Source: Methylobacillus arboreus
Lineage (GTDB): Bacteria; Pseudomonadota; Gammaproteobacteria; Burkholderiales; Methylophilaceae
NCBI RefSeq assembly: GCF_020532725.1
Contig: NZ_JAJAVC010000003.1
Location: 1 to 64,000 of the forward strand
Direction: 5' to 3'
DNA: 64,000 nt
Numbering within the stretch: the stretch's first letter is position 1; the number at the start of each line of letters is the position of its first letter. Below, one piece after another: positions 1-8,732 of this stretch. The translations under genes and the position numbers were made by a program. The notes below the pieces were generated by a model. That model was not told the DNA's origin and did no database searches. It was given only the letters and a program-made list of their open reading frames with translations.

Positions 1-112
1 TGGCGGCCATAGCGAATTGGAACCACCCCTTCCCATCTCGAACAGGGCCGTGAAACGATTCTGCGCCAATGATAGTATGCACCTCGCATGCGAAAGTAGG
101 TCACCGCCAGGC
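1..112 (+). rRNA. rrf: 5S ribosomal RNA, 3' part (5' end outside window)
   Basis: The first 112 bases read as a bacterial 5S rRNA: the start GGCGGCCATAGCG and the end CACCGCCAGGC would pair as helix I, and the conserved CCATCTCGAACAG and CGAAAGTAGG segments lie between. About four to six 5' bases lie outside the window. It is followed directly by a terminator, so this is the end of an rRNA operon; 16S and 23S are presumably to the left. Confidence 0.95.
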
Positions 113-120
113 TTTTATTC

Positions 121-155
121 AAAAGCCCGCTAGATAACTAGCGGGTTTTTTCGTT
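121..155 (+). terminator. Rho-independent terminator of the rRNA operon
   Basis: A perfect 8-bp stem CCCGCTAG / CTAGCGGG (126-133 with 138-145) closes a 4-base loop and is followed by six T. It lies directly after the 5S rRNA and ends the rrn transcript before the convergent parA-like gene. Confidence 0.9.
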
Positions 156-207
156 TTCTGCGATATGCGGGTAACTTGTGTCGCTGCAGTCAAGTTAGCT
201 GCTTGTC

Positions 208-975
208 TTATGCATTAGGCCATTTCTGCGCTAATTCAATGAGCAGGGCAAGGTAGTTTTGTGCCCCGGTGCTATTGGGTTGGTGACGGAATATATCGAT
301 TCCATGCTCCGGGCTCTCGGCAACGGCGACATTCTCTGAGATCACTGTTTCTAGCAAGTCGTGCCCAAATAGCTCCTTGGCTTTTTTCTGCACTTCGAAT
401 GTCATGCCTCGCCTGCGGTCAAAACGTGTTAGCAGGTAGCGCCGTTCTATACGCCGCTTCAATACGGGTTCAATGGCTGCGAGTGTATCTCCTACTTTTT
501 TTGCGCCTTTGAGCGAGAGAAAGTCGGATGAGATTGGAATAATGACCAGGTCTGCAGCAAATATGGCATTCAGTGAAAGCGTGCCTAGATAGGGGCAGCA
601 GTCAATCAGGGTATGGCGGTTGATATAGAGCTTCTCTGAAACTTCCAAGCCCTGGCGCAGTTTATTGAGAATAGCTGGACCTTTGCCAAATGCTGTGTCT
701 ACCTTGATCAATTCCTTGTGGGATGGAATGAGATGGCCAAGTCCAGGCCATTCGATTTCCAAATGATAAAGCGGTTTGTCATCCTGAAAAAAGCCAAACA
801 GGCTTTGCTTGGCAGTTTCAGGCGTATGACCATGAATCTGGGTCAGGTGTGCTTGTGGATCCATGTCGATCAGGAGCGCCTCCTTGCCGGTGCGGTTTAA
901 TGCTGCGGCAAGATTGAGGGCTGTGGTGGTTTTTGCCACGCCACCTTTCTGGTTAAAAACTGCAATACGCGCCAT
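208..975 (-). CDS. Solo ParA-family ATPase
   Basis: A 255-residue ParA/MinD-superfamily ATPase. The deviant Walker A loop lies at residues 9-17 (KGGVAKTTT), with Ala where most relatives have Gly (KGGVGKTT) but both Lys kept. LLIDMDPQ (about 35-42) is the switch I/Walker A' region and LIDCCPYLG (about 123-131) the Walker B strand. ParA proteins form ATP-dependent dimers on DNA and position plasmids, chromosomes or protein complexes. No parB gene or parS-like repeat is seen nearby, so this is an orphan, perhaps placing some other cargo. It converges on the rRNA operon. The family call is firm; the cargo is unknown. Confidence 0.85.
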   Translation of the reverse strand: MARIAVFNQKGGVAKTTTALNLAAALNRTGKEALLIDMDPQAHLTQIHGHTPETAKQSLFGFFQDDKPLYHLEIEWPGLGHLIPSHKELIKVDTAFGKGPAILNKLRQGLEVSEKLYINRHTLIDCCPYLGTLSLNAIFAADLVIIPISSDFLSLKGAKKVGDTLAAIEPVLKRRIERRYLLTRFDRRRGMTFEVQKKAKELFGHDLLETVISENVAVAESPEHGIDIFRHQPNSTGAQNYLALLIELAQKWPNA

Positions 976-1118
976 AATGCCTTCTGCTAATCTAGATGGT
1001 TTGCAGGATCTTGGTCTGTATTATGCGGTAATAGCATGATGTTTGATCTGCAGATTTAAGCCATTAATCTCGTACTTTTTACCACTTGAATTTGATAATC
1101 TGAATGATTAAAGGAGAA

Positions 1119-1658
1119 ATGGTGGCCCAAGCAATTTTGGCAGGTGGATGTTTCTGGTGCCTAGAGCCCGTGTTTTCACAGTTAAAAGGCGTAACGCAGG
1201 TGGTGTCTGGCTATATTGGTGGCCATGTTGCCAATCCTACCTATAAAGAGGTTTGTACTGGTGAAACAGGGCATGCGGAGGCGATCAAGATCACTTTCGA
1301 TCCAACTGAAATTAGCTATGAAGTGTTGCTTGAAATCTTTTTTCTCGCGCACGACCCTACAATGTTTAATCGGCAAGGGCATGATGTCGGAACGCAATAC
1401 CGTTCAGCCGTCTTTTACCAGGATGATGAGCAGCACGCTATTTTGCAGCACCTGTTAGCAGAGTATGCTGCTGATAACCGCTTTGGAGCCCCTGTGGTGA
1501 CTGAAGTGAACAAGGGCGGTATATTTTATCCTGCTGAGGATTATCACCAATACTATTATGCCAACAATCCCAATCAGCCTTATTGCCTGGCTGTCGCGGC
1601 CCCTAAAGTCGCTAAGATTCGTGCCCAATATGCGGATCGCATCAAAACGGCTGGATGA
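1119..1658 (+). CDS. msrA: Peptide methionine-(S)-S-oxide reductase MsrA
   Basis: MsrA reduces methionine-(S)-sulfoxide in proteins and as free amino acid, using thioredoxin. The catalytic signature GCFWCLE is at the N-terminus, with FLAHDPT, YRSAVFY and EDYHQYYY further on, all typical of a single-domain MsrA of about 180 residues. Start choice: an ATG at 1104 lies upstream of the Shine-Dalgarno AAAGGAG (1110-1116), so translation more likely begins at ATG 1119 or GTG 1122. The stop codon abuts the stop of the convergent corA gene. No MsrB domain is fused. Confidence 0.95.
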   Translation: MVAQAILAGGCFWCLEPVFSQLKGVTQVVSGYIGGHVANPTYKEVCTGETGHAEAIKITFDPTEISYEVLLEIFFLAHDPTMFNRQGHDVGTQYRSAVFYQDDEQHAILQHLLAEYAADNRFGAPVVTEVNKGGIFYPAEDYHQYYYANNPNQPYCLAVAAPKVAKIRAQYADRIKTAG

Positions 1659-2729
1659 CTAGTGCCGGCTGAGCCACTGGCGCCGCCAGAAATGGAGCCC
1701 CATGCCGCCTGCTACAAACAGCATCATGGCAATCGCAATCCAGAAGCCCCAGTGATCTTTGAGTAAAGGCATTTGCTCGAAATTCATGCCGAAAATCCCG
1801 GAAATCAGTGTTGCCGGCATGAAGAGCATGGTGACAACGGTGAGGATGCGGACTTCTTTATTGACTTGGTTGCTGATGCTGGAAAGGTAAATGTCCAGCA
1901 TGCCTGCAAGCAAGTCACGCAACGATTCAAGGGATTCGATGAAGTGGATGCTGTGGTCATAGACATCGCGCAAGTAGAGGATGGTATTGTCCCGGAAAAA
2001 GCCGAATTCATTACGAATCAGGGTGTTGATGATTTCGCGCAATGGCCAGACGGCGCGGCGTAAATCCATGGTTTCACGCTTGAGCTTGTGTATGCTTTGC
2101 AGCACGGCATCGGTTGGGCGATGCAGCAATTGATCTTCGAGTTTTTCACAATCGTCGCTGATCTGTTCCAGCATGACGAAATATTTGTCCACGATCATAT
2201 CTAATAACGCGTAGGCCAAGACATCGGCACCGGATTTACGCAGCAATCCTTTGTTGGCACGCAATCGTTCACGTACGGGGTCAAAAGAACCGGTTGGCCT
2301 TTCCTGGAATGACAGGACAAAATGCTCGCCGAGGATGATGCTGATTTGTTCCGAGTTGACGAGCATTTGCTCGGAATCATAGGAAAAGAAGCGAGTGACG
2401 AGATAGAGGTAATCGTCATAGGCATCTACCTTGGGACGTTGATCTGTATTGAGGATATCTTCCAGCACCAATGGATGTAGCTTGAACTTCTGGCCAATCT
2501 CAGCCATCAGTTTGGGGTCATGCAGTCCATGCACATTCAGCCATAGAATGCTGCTTTCCGTCTCTATTTGGATATCATTAAGTGAAGTAACGGTATGTTC
2601 TTCGATATTTTCCGCAGTGTAGCGGAACAATGTGAGTGTCACCTGCGGCGTCTTGACCTCGCCTGTGTGAACCAAGGTGCCAGGAGGCAAGCCGATTTTC
2701 TTGCTATGTGCATGGCGCCGTTTTTTCAT
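1659..2729 (-). CDS. corA: CorA-family magnesium/cobalt transporter
   Basis: A 356-residue CorA channel for Mg2+ (and Co2+/Ni2+) in the inner membrane. It has a long cytoplasmic funnel domain (about residues 25-290) and two C-terminal membrane helices. The family signature GMN is present at about residue 314 as GMNFEQMP, at the end of TM1 in the pore mouth. TM2 (WIAIAMMLFVAGGMG) follows and the protein ends in a basic tail. It is slightly longer than E. coli CorA because of a basic N-terminal extension (KKRRHAHSKK). Stop codons of corA and msrA abut (convergent). Confidence 0.93.
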   Translation of the reverse strand: MKKRRHAHSKKIGLPPGTLVHTGEVKTPQVTLTLFRYTAENIEEHTVTSLNDIQIETESSILWLNVHGLHDPKLMAEIGQKFKLHPLVLEDILNTDQRPKVDAYDDYLYLVTRFFSYDSEQMLVNSEQISIILGEHFVLSFQERPTGSFDPVRERLRANKGLLRKSGADVLAYALLDMIVDKYFVMLEQISDDCEKLEDQLLHRPTDAVLQSIHKLKRETMDLRRAVWPLREIINTLIRNEFGFFRDNTILYLRDVYDHSIHFIESLESLRDLLAGMLDIYLSSISNQVNKEVRILTVVTMLFMPATLISGIFGMNFEQMPLLKDHWGFWIAIAMMLFVAGGMGLHFWRRQWLSRH

Positions 2730-3047
2730 CCTTGCTCCAGTGATTGAGAAGATTATCGAGGCTGGTAGTATCGTCTGACTTTAATCTTGTTGAAAGCAGC
2801 ACCTGATCGCCACATGATAGAAGAAGCCCCAATACGGTTTTTCGCTGTATGCTGGGTTAGAATATTGCAAGCTTGCAGGCAATTGTTGCCAGCGACTATC
2901 TTATTTGAATTCGACCAAAAGCGCGTTGCATATCAGTTAGGTCGGATTGGCAATATTCATGAAGTAATCTAATAATAAAACAGTTAGAGTATACAACTGC
3001 GCCGTCGCTCATAAGCAAGTGACGCGTTATAGATCAACGGAGGAAGT
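2730..3047 (+). other. Intergenic region corA / 3048 gene, no gene seen
   Basis: About 318 bases between divergent genes. A short open frame at 2787-2972 has no ribosome binding site or recognisable product and is not called. The promoters of corA and of the small exported protein should lie here. A GG-N10-GC match (GGGTTAGAATATTGCA) occurs at 2853-2868, about 180 bases upstream of the next gene; the first base and the -24 half fit sigma-54 poorly. Confidence 0.5.
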
Positions 3048-3377
3048 ATGCGTTTTTATCTGTTCGCCGGGTTGTTGGGCCTGGCATTCAATTTACAAGC
3101 AGCAGACTCATCTGAGTCCGTGAGTGATGCCAAGGTGGGTTTTATCGAGGATGAGAACTCTGAATGCCTGGCCAACGATGGCAAGCTTATTCTGCTCAAG
3201 AGCGATGCCACTGAAACCATGGTGGTCTGGCTCGATCGCTGGTTCATGGGTGTGCGAACAGCCGACCATACCAAGCATGTGCTGAAGCCGGGTGATGAGC
3301 CTATCGCATTGGGATGCTCACAGACTCGTGACAAGGAAAAACAATACTGGACTATTGCCAGTGCACAGGCCCAGTAA
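3048..3377 (+). CDS. Small exported protein of unknown function
   Basis: A 109-residue protein with a clear signal peptide (residues 1-19, hydrophobic core LFAGLLGLAFNLQ, likely cleavage after AxA-like QAA). The mature part is small and acidic, with two cysteines (in SECLAND and LGCSQT) that could form a periplasmic disulfide. A good Shine-Dalgarno (GGAGGA, 3040-3045) precedes the ATG. No family was recognised. It stands alone, converging on the flavin reductase gene, so context gives no function. Confidence 0.7.
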   Translation: MRFYLFAGLLGLAFNLQAADSSESVSDAKVGFIEDENSECLANDGKLILLKSDATETMVVWLDRWFMGVRTADHTKHVLKPGDEPIALGCSQTRDKEKQYWTIASAQAQ

Positions 3378-3390
3378 ATTCTCTATTTCT

Positions 3391-3978
3391 TCAAGGCTTG
3401 GTGGTGAAGCCCTCACCGGGTGTGAAGAAAAAGCCGCCAGCCACATGATGCAGCGTGCGTAGCGCATCATGTTCTTCAAAATGCCAGCGGCCATCGCTGA
3501 ACACTTGGTTGTCAGCATATGCTGCAACCACCTCGGCTAGGAACAAATCATAGGTTTCCTGGATGTGCGGTTCAGAGATGATCTTGCATTCCAGCCAGGC
3601 GACACAGCCTTCCAGTAGCGGGGCTTCAGTCTTGGATGCTGCAAATGTCGGCAAGTCAAATGCCGCAAACTTATTGTCTGGTGTCTTGCCGAGTAACTCA
3701 CGGCCAGAGCTTGAGCCAACCTTGACGACCAGCTCTGCCTGGGCACGACAGGGTAGATTGATGGCAAATGTGCCACTGGCTTCCATCAACTCGCGCGTAT
3801 AGGTTTTCTTGTCGACGACAATGGCAACCCTGGATGGATTGAAGTCCAGCGGCATGTTCCAGGCGGCCGCCATGATATTGGCGTGGCCTTGATGGCTGGA
3901 TGTGACGAGGACGGTGGGGCCGTGGTTGAGAAGGCGAAATGCCTTCTCAAGTGGAACCGGCTGAATGTTCAATTGCAT
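3391..3978 (-). CDS. Flavin reductase-like domain protein
   Basis: A protein of about 195 residues of the flavin reductase-like (FMN-binding split barrel) family. Typical features are the N-terminal strand with HGPTVLVTS followed by the NIMAAAW segment, the SRVAIVVDKKTYT segment and the GTFAINLPCRAQ strand. Members bind FMN; some supply reduced flavin to two-component monooxygenases, others have unknown substrates. Start choice: TTG at 3987 is possible, but ATG at 3978 has a GGA-type binding site at a better distance. It follows glnS by 18 bases on the same strand and may be co-transcribed. No partner monooxygenase is nearby. Confidence 0.82.
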   Translation of the reverse strand: MQLNIQPVPLEKAFRLLNHGPTVLVTSSHQGHANIMAAAWNMPLDFNPSRVAIVVDKKTYTRELMEASGTFAINLPCRAQAELVVKVGSSSGRELLGKTPDNKFAAFDLPTFAASKTEAPLLEGCVAWLECKIISEPHIQETYDLFLAEVVAAYADNQVFSDGRWHFEEHDALRTLHHVAGGFFFTPGEGFTTKP

Positions 3979-3996
3979 ATCGTCCAAATAACCCGA

Positions 3997-5760
3997 TTAT
4001 TTCTGCCACGCATCACGCAGTGTTACCGTGCGATTGAACACAGGCTTGCCCGCTTGGCTATCCCGGCTGTCAGCGACAAAGTAGCCATGACGCTCAAACT
4101 GGAAGCGTGCTTCGGGCTTGGCCTCTTTCAATGCAGGCTCCAGTTGCGCGGTGATGGTTTTCACTGAATCCGGGTTAATGTCATCCAGATAGTCACGGTT
4201 GCCAGCGCCTGGGTGGGCCTCCTTGAACAAGCGGTCATACAGGCGGACTTCCGCAGTGTAGGCATGGGCTGCCGATACCCAATGGATATTGCCCTTGACC
4301 TTGACGGAGTCAGCACCCGGAGTGCCGGACTTGGTGTCTGGCAGGTATTCGCAATGCACGACGCTGACATTGCCGTCGGCATCTTTCTCAAAGCCGGTGC
4401 ACTTGACGACATAGCCATAGCGCAGGCGTACCGTGTTACCCGGGAAGAGGCGGAAATAGCCTTTGACCGGCTCTTCCATAAAGTCTTCACGCTCAATCCA
4501 CAGTCCGCGGGATAACGGCACGACACGATGCCCCAACTCCGGTTTTTGCGGATGGTTGGGAGCGTGGCAATCCTCGGATTGGCCTTCTGGGTAGTTGTCG
4601 ATGACGAGTTTGATCGGGTCGAGCACGGCAATGCGGCGCTCGGCAGAGGCATTGAGCACTTCACGCATGCAGTCTTCAAGGATGGTGTATTCAATCCAGG
4701 AGTCTGCCTTGGAAACGCCGATACGCTCTGCAAACAGGCGGAAGCCCTCCGGAGAATAGCCGCGGCGGCGTGCGCCGACCAATGTGGGTAGGCGCGGGTC
4801 GTCCCAGCCGCTGACGAATTGTTTTTCCACCAGTTCGATCAATTTGCGCTTGGAAAGCACGACGTAGGTCAGGTTGAGGCGGGCGAATTCGTATTGTTTG
4901 GGCAGTGGGTATGCGAGCAGGCCATTTTCGGCGAGTTTTTCCAGTACCCAGTCATAGAATGGACGCTGATCTTCAAATTCCAGGGTACAGATGGAGTGAG
5001 TAACGCCTTCCACCGCGTCTTCCAGGGGGTGGGCGAAGGTGTACATCGGGTAGATGCACCATTTGTCGCCGGTGTTGTGGTGGGTAGCATGTTTGATGCG
5101 GTAAATGGCCGGGTCGCGCAGGTTGATGTTGGGCGAGGACATGTCGATCTTCGCACGCAGGACCATACTGCCATCGGCATGCTTGCCATCGCGCATTTCG
5201 TGGAACAGGGCGAGGTTTTCCGCGACGGGGCGGTCGCGCCATGGGGAGTTCTTGCCGGGTTCGGTGAGTGTGCCGCGGTTGACGCGCATTTCCTCTGCCG
5301 TCTGCTGATCGACATAGGCATTGCCGGATTCGATCAGGCTTTCCGCGGCGCGGTACATGAAGTCGAAATAGTTGCTGGCATAATAGAGGTGGGATTCACC
5401 GAATGCTTCCCAGCCAAAGCCCAGCCATTTCACAGAGTCGGTGATGCTGTCGACATACTCCTGTTCTTCCTTTTCCGGATTGGTGTCGTCAAAACGCATA
5501 TGGCAGACACCGCCAAAGTCGCGTGCGAGGCCAAAGTTGAGGCAAATGCTCTTGGCATGGCCAATGTGCAGGTAGCCGTTGGGCTCGGGTGGAAAACGGG
5601 TGCGAATCTTGGCGGGGTCAGGCTCGCCAGTTGCATGGTGCTTGGCATCGCCGGGCGAGCGTGCCCGACGGCGGCTTGTGTACGTGCCTTGCTCGATATC
5701 ACGTTCGACAATATTGCGGATAAAGTTGGAAGCAGGGATGACAGGAGTTTTTTCGGACAT
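3997..5760 (-). CDS. glnS: Glutaminyl-tRNA synthetase
   Basis: Class Ic synthetase charging tRNA-Gln with glutamine. The HIGH motif is at residues 65-68 (in PPEPNGYLHIGHAKSI) and the KMSKS equivalent is VVLSKRKL. The anticodon-binding beta-barrels fill the C-terminal half, ending normally near LRDAWQK. At 587 residues it is longer than E. coli GlnS (554); much of the excess is an Arg-rich insertion of about 20 residues (about 29-51, RRRARSPGDAK onward) before the catalytic core. The distinction from GltX is supported by the GlnS-type RFPPEPNGYLHIGH start and the C-terminal barrels. Confidence 0.97.
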   Translation of the reverse strand: MSEKTPVIPASNFIRNIVERDIEQGTYTSRRRARSPGDAKHHATGEPDPAKIRTRFPPEPNGYLHIGHAKSICLNFGLARDFGGVCHMRFDDTNPEKEEQEYVDSITDSVKWLGFGWEAFGESHLYYASNYFDFMYRAAESLIESGNAYVDQQTAEEMRVNRGTLTEPGKNSPWRDRPVAENLALFHEMRDGKHADGSMVLRAKIDMSSPNINLRDPAIYRIKHATHHNTGDKWCIYPMYTFAHPLEDAVEGVTHSICTLEFEDQRPFYDWVLEKLAENGLLAYPLPKQYEFARLNLTYVVLSKRKLIELVEKQFVSGWDDPRLPTLVGARRRGYSPEGFRLFAERIGVSKADSWIEYTILEDCMREVLNASAERRIAVLDPIKLVIDNYPEGQSEDCHAPNHPQKPELGHRVVPLSRGLWIEREDFMEEPVKGYFRLFPGNTVRLRYGYVVKCTGFEKDADGNVSVVHCEYLPDTKSGTPGADSVKVKGNIHWVSAAHAYTAEVRLYDRLFKEAHPGAGNRDYLDDINPDSVKTITAQLEPALKEAKPEARFQFERHGYFVADSRDSQAGKPVFNRTVTLRDAWQK

Positions 5761-5879
5761 GGTCGTATGCGCTATTAATTTGCAGCTATTTTACACTGTG
5801 TCGCTGCCTCGCGGGCTCTTAAGGAGGTTGCCAGATTATTCATTCGGCTCCTTGCGGCTTGCGATATACTGGTTCAGCA

Positions 5880-6860
5880 ATGAATAACTTGGTATTTCCT
5901 ATATTGAGATTGCTGGCAGATGGTCGTTTCCACTCTGGTGAAGATATTGCCCGCCAGTTTTCCGTCACCCGTGCCTCGGTCTGGAATGCAATTCAGGCAG
6001 CACAGGGACTTGGCATTGAGATTTTTTCAGTTCGAGGGCGTGGGTATCGCCTGCCAGAGCCGGTGCATTTGCTGGATGAGGGTGCGGTGCTTGCCGAGAT
6101 GGCAAGTGCGCAACAGCGCTTCAAGTTGAAACTGTTTGATTCGATTGACTCTACCAACAGTTATTTGATGCAGCAAGCGGCCAATGGCGCGCTGCATGGC
6201 AGCGTGGCTGCTGCATTGCTGCAAACCAAGGGACGCGGGCGCCGTGGGCGCAGATGGCAGGCAGCACTGGGGGCCAGCCTGACATTCTCATTGTTGTGGC
6301 GGTTCCAGCTGGGTGCTGCCGCATTATCCGGCTTGAGCCTGGCAGCGGGGCTCGCATTGGTGCGTACTTTGCATCAATATGGCTTGCAAGAGGCAAGGTT
6401 GAAATGGCCTAACGATATCCTGGTGGGTGAGCGCAAGCTTGCTGGCATATTGATTGAGTTGCAAGGGGATATGGATGGGCCCAGTGCCGCGGTCATTGGC
6501 ATCGGCCTTAACCTCAAACTGCCTACAGCTATCCGTACTGTAATTGATCAGCCTGTGACCGATATGACGAGTCATCTGCACACCAGTATTAACCCGAATG
6601 AACTATTGGGACAGTTATTGAATCAGTTAGCTGATGTGCTGGATGAGTTCGAGCGGGCAGGTTTTGCCAGCATGCGCGAAGAGTGGCAATTGCATCATGC
6701 CTATCAGGGACAGGCGGTCAGGTTGCTGTTCCCGGATGGTCGCGAGCAACATGGAAATGTACATGGCATTGCCGACGATGGCGTGTTGTTAGTGCAGAAT
6801 GAACATGGCACTCAGCGGTTTTCTTCAGGCGAAATCAGCTTGCGAGGACAATTGGCATGA
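5880..6860 (+). CDS. birA: Bifunctional biotin protein ligase / biotin operon repressor BirA
   Basis: BirA makes biotinyl-5'-AMP and transfers biotin to the carboxyl carrier protein of acetyl-CoA carboxylase. Residues 1-62 form a winged helix-turn-helix (SGEDIARQFSVTRASVWNAI), as in BirA proteins that also repress biotin genes. The catalytic domain has DSTNSYL (90-96), the biotinyl-AMP loop GRGRRGR (118-124) and KWPND (175-179) with its Lys. The SH3-like C-terminal domain is present. Length 326 residues, as usual. ATG 5880 was chosen because the winged helix begins there. It overlaps coaX by 4 bases (ATGA). Confidence 0.95.
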   Translation: MNNLVFPILRLLADGRFHSGEDIARQFSVTRASVWNAIQAAQGLGIEIFSVRGRGYRLPEPVHLLDEGAVLAEMASAQQRFKLKLFDSIDSTNSYLMQQAANGALHGSVAAALLQTKGRGRRGRRWQAALGASLTFSLLWRFQLGAAALSGLSLAAGLALVRTLHQYGLQEARLKWPNDILVGERKLAGILIELQGDMDGPSAAVIGIGLNLKLPTAIRTVIDQPVTDMTSHLHTSINPNELLGQLLNQLADVLDEFERAGFASMREEWQLHHAYQGQAVRLLFPDGREQHGNVHGIADDGVLLVQNEHGTQRFSSGEISLRGQLA

Positions 6861-7609
6861 GCCGCCTGCTTGCAATAGATGTGGGTAACTCCCGCACTAA
6901 ATGGGCCGTGCTGGAGAGAGAAACTGGCGAGATATTAACACGTGGGGTGCTTGAGGACGAAGAAGAAACGCCTGCCTCCTGGCAAGCCTGTGATCGGGCT
7001 GCCATAGCCAATGTTGCGGGAAAAGAGCGCCACGCCGCATTGAACCAACGTTTACTGCCGTTAGGGCTGCCTGTGCGCTGGCATCTGAGCAGCTTTCAGG
7101 CATGTGGCTTGAGCAATGGCTATGATGTGCCAGAGCAACTGGGTATAGATCGCTGGGCAGCCATGGTTGCAACCTGGCAATATTATCAGCGCAGTTGCCT
7201 GGTAGTGAATGCTGGCACAGCGTTGACGGTGGACATGATTGTGAAAACTGCACCTGGGCAGGCAAAGTTTATCGGCGGTATTATTCTGCCTGGTATGCGC
7301 TTGATGCAGGCCAGTATTATTGGTGCTGCTGCGAATATTGGGCAGATTCATGGCGAGTGGCGGGACTTTCCGTTGAATACTCAAGATGCGGTGCATAGTG
7401 GTAGTCTTTATGCCTTGTGCGGCGCCGTGGATAATCTGCTACAAATATTGAGTGAGTATTGCGGGCATGTTGTGCCTTGCATGTTGAGTGGCGGTGATGC
7501 TGCCGCGTTGCTTCCCGTGTTGCAAAAGCATGCGCTGGCACGGGAGTATCACTTGGAAGAAAACCTGGTGTTGCAGGGCTTGTGGTATCTAGAAAGAGAA
7601 GCGTCATGA
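6857..7609 (+). CDS. coaX: Type III pantothenate kinase CoaX
   Basis: CoaX phosphorylates pantothenate, the first step of coenzyme A synthesis, needs a monovalent cation and is not feedback-inhibited like CoaA. The ASKHA-fold motifs are in order: DVGNSRTKW at the N-terminus (phosphate 1), PEQLGIDRWAAM in the middle, NAGTALTVD (phosphate 2 with catalytic Asp) and GGIILPG. Length 250 residues, normal. It overlaps birA at its start and the SPOR gene at its end by ATGA junctions, giving a three-gene operon; birA-coaX pairing is common in proteobacteria. Confidence 0.96.
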   Translation: MSRLLAIDVGNSRTKWAVLERETGEILTRGVLEDEEETPASWQACDRAAIANVAGKERHAALNQRLLPLGLPVRWHLSSFQACGLSNGYDVPEQLGIDRWAAMVATWQYYQRSCLVVNAGTALTVDMIVKTAPGQAKFIGGIILPGMRLMQASIIGAAANIGQIHGEWRDFPLNTQDAVHSGSLYALCGAVDNLLQILSEYCGHVVPCMLSGGDAAALLPVLQKHALAREYHLEENLVLQGLWYLEREAS

Positions 7610-8265
7610 AATGGGTGTTGGGCTCTCTGCTGTTATTGAACATTGCCTTATGGGCGGGCTTTAGCTTGTTTCAGCCGCAGCAAGCTCCCAACCAACATTT
7701 GCACGAGCCATTATCCGCCGAGCAAATCAAGCTGCTAACGCCGGAAGAAGTGGAGGCATTACCTAAAACCGGTGAAGTTCCGGGGACGCCAAAGCCGGAT
7801 GAGGTTTATGCCTGTTATGAATGGGGCAGCTTCTCTGCCGATGGCTTGCAGCGAGCGCAGGCGATTCTTAATCAACATTCATTAGTGGCCACGGTACAAC
7901 AGAAAACCACGCAGGAAGCATTGCGATATTGGGTATATATTCCTCCATTACCTTCCTTGCAGGCCGCACAAGATAAAGTAACAGAGTTGAAAGCACTCGG
8001 TGTAGATGTTAGCTTTATCATTCAGGAAGTACCTTGGCGCAATGCAATTTCGCTTGGGGTCTTCAAGGATGAGCGATTAGCAACTAAACTACTGGAGCAG
8101 TTGCAAAGTCGTGGTGTTCAATCCGCACAGAAGGGCGTGCGTAATCAGGAAAAGGGACGCGTCAGTTTGATCATCAATGACATGTCGGCAGAAATGGCGA
8201 TAGAGTTGAACAAACAGGGGGCGAGTTTCCCGGGTAGCGAACTTAAACAGGTTATTTGCCAATAG
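7606..8265 (+). CDS. SPOR-domain inner-membrane protein
   Basis: A 219-residue protein with one N-terminal membrane helix (about residues 3-19, MKWVLGSLLLLNIALWAGF) and a periplasmic part. A Pro/Glu-rich linker is followed by a C-terminal region resembling the SPOR fold (YWVYIPPLPSLQAAQDKV and AISLGVFKDERLATKLL strands). SPOR domains bind denuded peptidoglycan at the division septum. The upstream GTG at 7582 lies within coaX; ATG 7606 overlaps the coaX stop (ATGA) and gives a proper signal anchor. It probably links to cell-envelope growth, but this gene has no established function. Confidence 0.72.
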   Translation: MKWVLGSLLLLNIALWAGFSLFQPQQAPNQHLHEPLSAEQIKLLTPEEVEALPKTGEVPGTPKPDEVYACYEWGSFSADGLQRAQAILNQHSLVATVQQKTTQEALRYWVYIPPLPSLQAAQDKVTELKALGVDVSFIIQEVPWRNAISLGVFKDERLATKLLEQLQSRGVQSAQKGVRNQEKGRVSLIINDMSAEMAIELNKQGASFPGSELKQVICQ

Positions 8266-8273
8266 GAGTTTGT

Positions 8274-8705
8274 ATGGGAATTTTCAAGAATATCATCAAG
8301 AAAGTCGCATTGGCTGCCGCAGTGGTTGCAGGAAAGCGGATATTGAGTAAGGTGGTGACAGACGTTATTGATGGTGAAAAGAAGCCAGAACCAGAAGTAG
8401 CAGCCAGCGCAAAATCAAAAGCTCCCAGCTCTCGGCGCAGATCACCAACCAAGTCGAAAACAGCAGGCACGACAAAACCTAAAACCACTCCCAGCAACGC
8501 TGCTACAGCGGCAAGTACGAAAGCTGCAAGTGCTACAAAAGAGGGTGGGGCGACAAATAAACCTAAGGCTGCCCGCAAGCCTGCAAATAGTAAGCCTAGG
8601 GCTAAAAAGACAGCAGCTAGTGCTGCTAGTAACGCTCAATTGAGTGATGCAGCAGCTGAGCCAAAGCCTGATGTTTCAAGCGGAGAGTCTCCAAAGGCGA
8701 CGTAA
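8274..8705 (+). CDS. Ala/Lys/Ser-rich basic protein of low complexity
   Basis: A 143-residue protein with a short amphipathic N-terminus (MGIFKNIIKKVALAAAVVAGKRI) and then a low-complexity tail of Ala, Lys, Ser, Thr and Pro with repeated SK/TKP/AAKK patterns, like histone H1-type or AlgP-like tails. The Shine-Dalgarno AGGAG at 8263-8267 favours ATG 8274. Disordered and strongly basic, it could bind nucleic acid, polyphosphate or the membrane; none of this can be settled from sequence. It lies 8 bases after the SPOR gene and may belong to the same transcript. Confidence 0.6.
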   Translation: MGIFKNIIKKVALAAAVVAGKRILSKVVTDVIDGEKKPEPEVAASAKSKAPSSRRRSPTKSKTAGTTKPKTTPSNAATAASTKAASATKEGGATNKPKAARKPANSKPRAKKTAASAASNAQLSDAAAEPKPDVSSGESPKAT

Positions 8706-8732
8706 CTTAACTCAATAAGATTCAGTTAAGTT
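8704..8732. terminator. Possible bidirectional terminator hairpin
   Basis: A 9-bp inverted repeat AACTTAACT / AGTTAAGTT (8704-8712 with 8724-8732) lies where the basic-protein gene and the RND outer-membrane gene converge. The stem is AT-rich and has no long T run, so termination is plausible but weak. It overlaps the stop codons of both genes. Confidence 0.35.

Noticed and set aside
2853-2868. GG-N10-GC match GGGTTAGAATATTGCA upstream of the small exported protein
   Set aside because: First base and -24 half do not fit, and it lies about 180 bases from the gene; kept as an example of background.
2787-2972. Short open frame between corA and the 3048 gene
   Set aside because: No ribosome site and no family resemblance.
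4819-5778. Long open frame on the plus strand inside glnS
   Set aside because: Antisense to a certain glnS coding region; codon pattern is a shadow of it.
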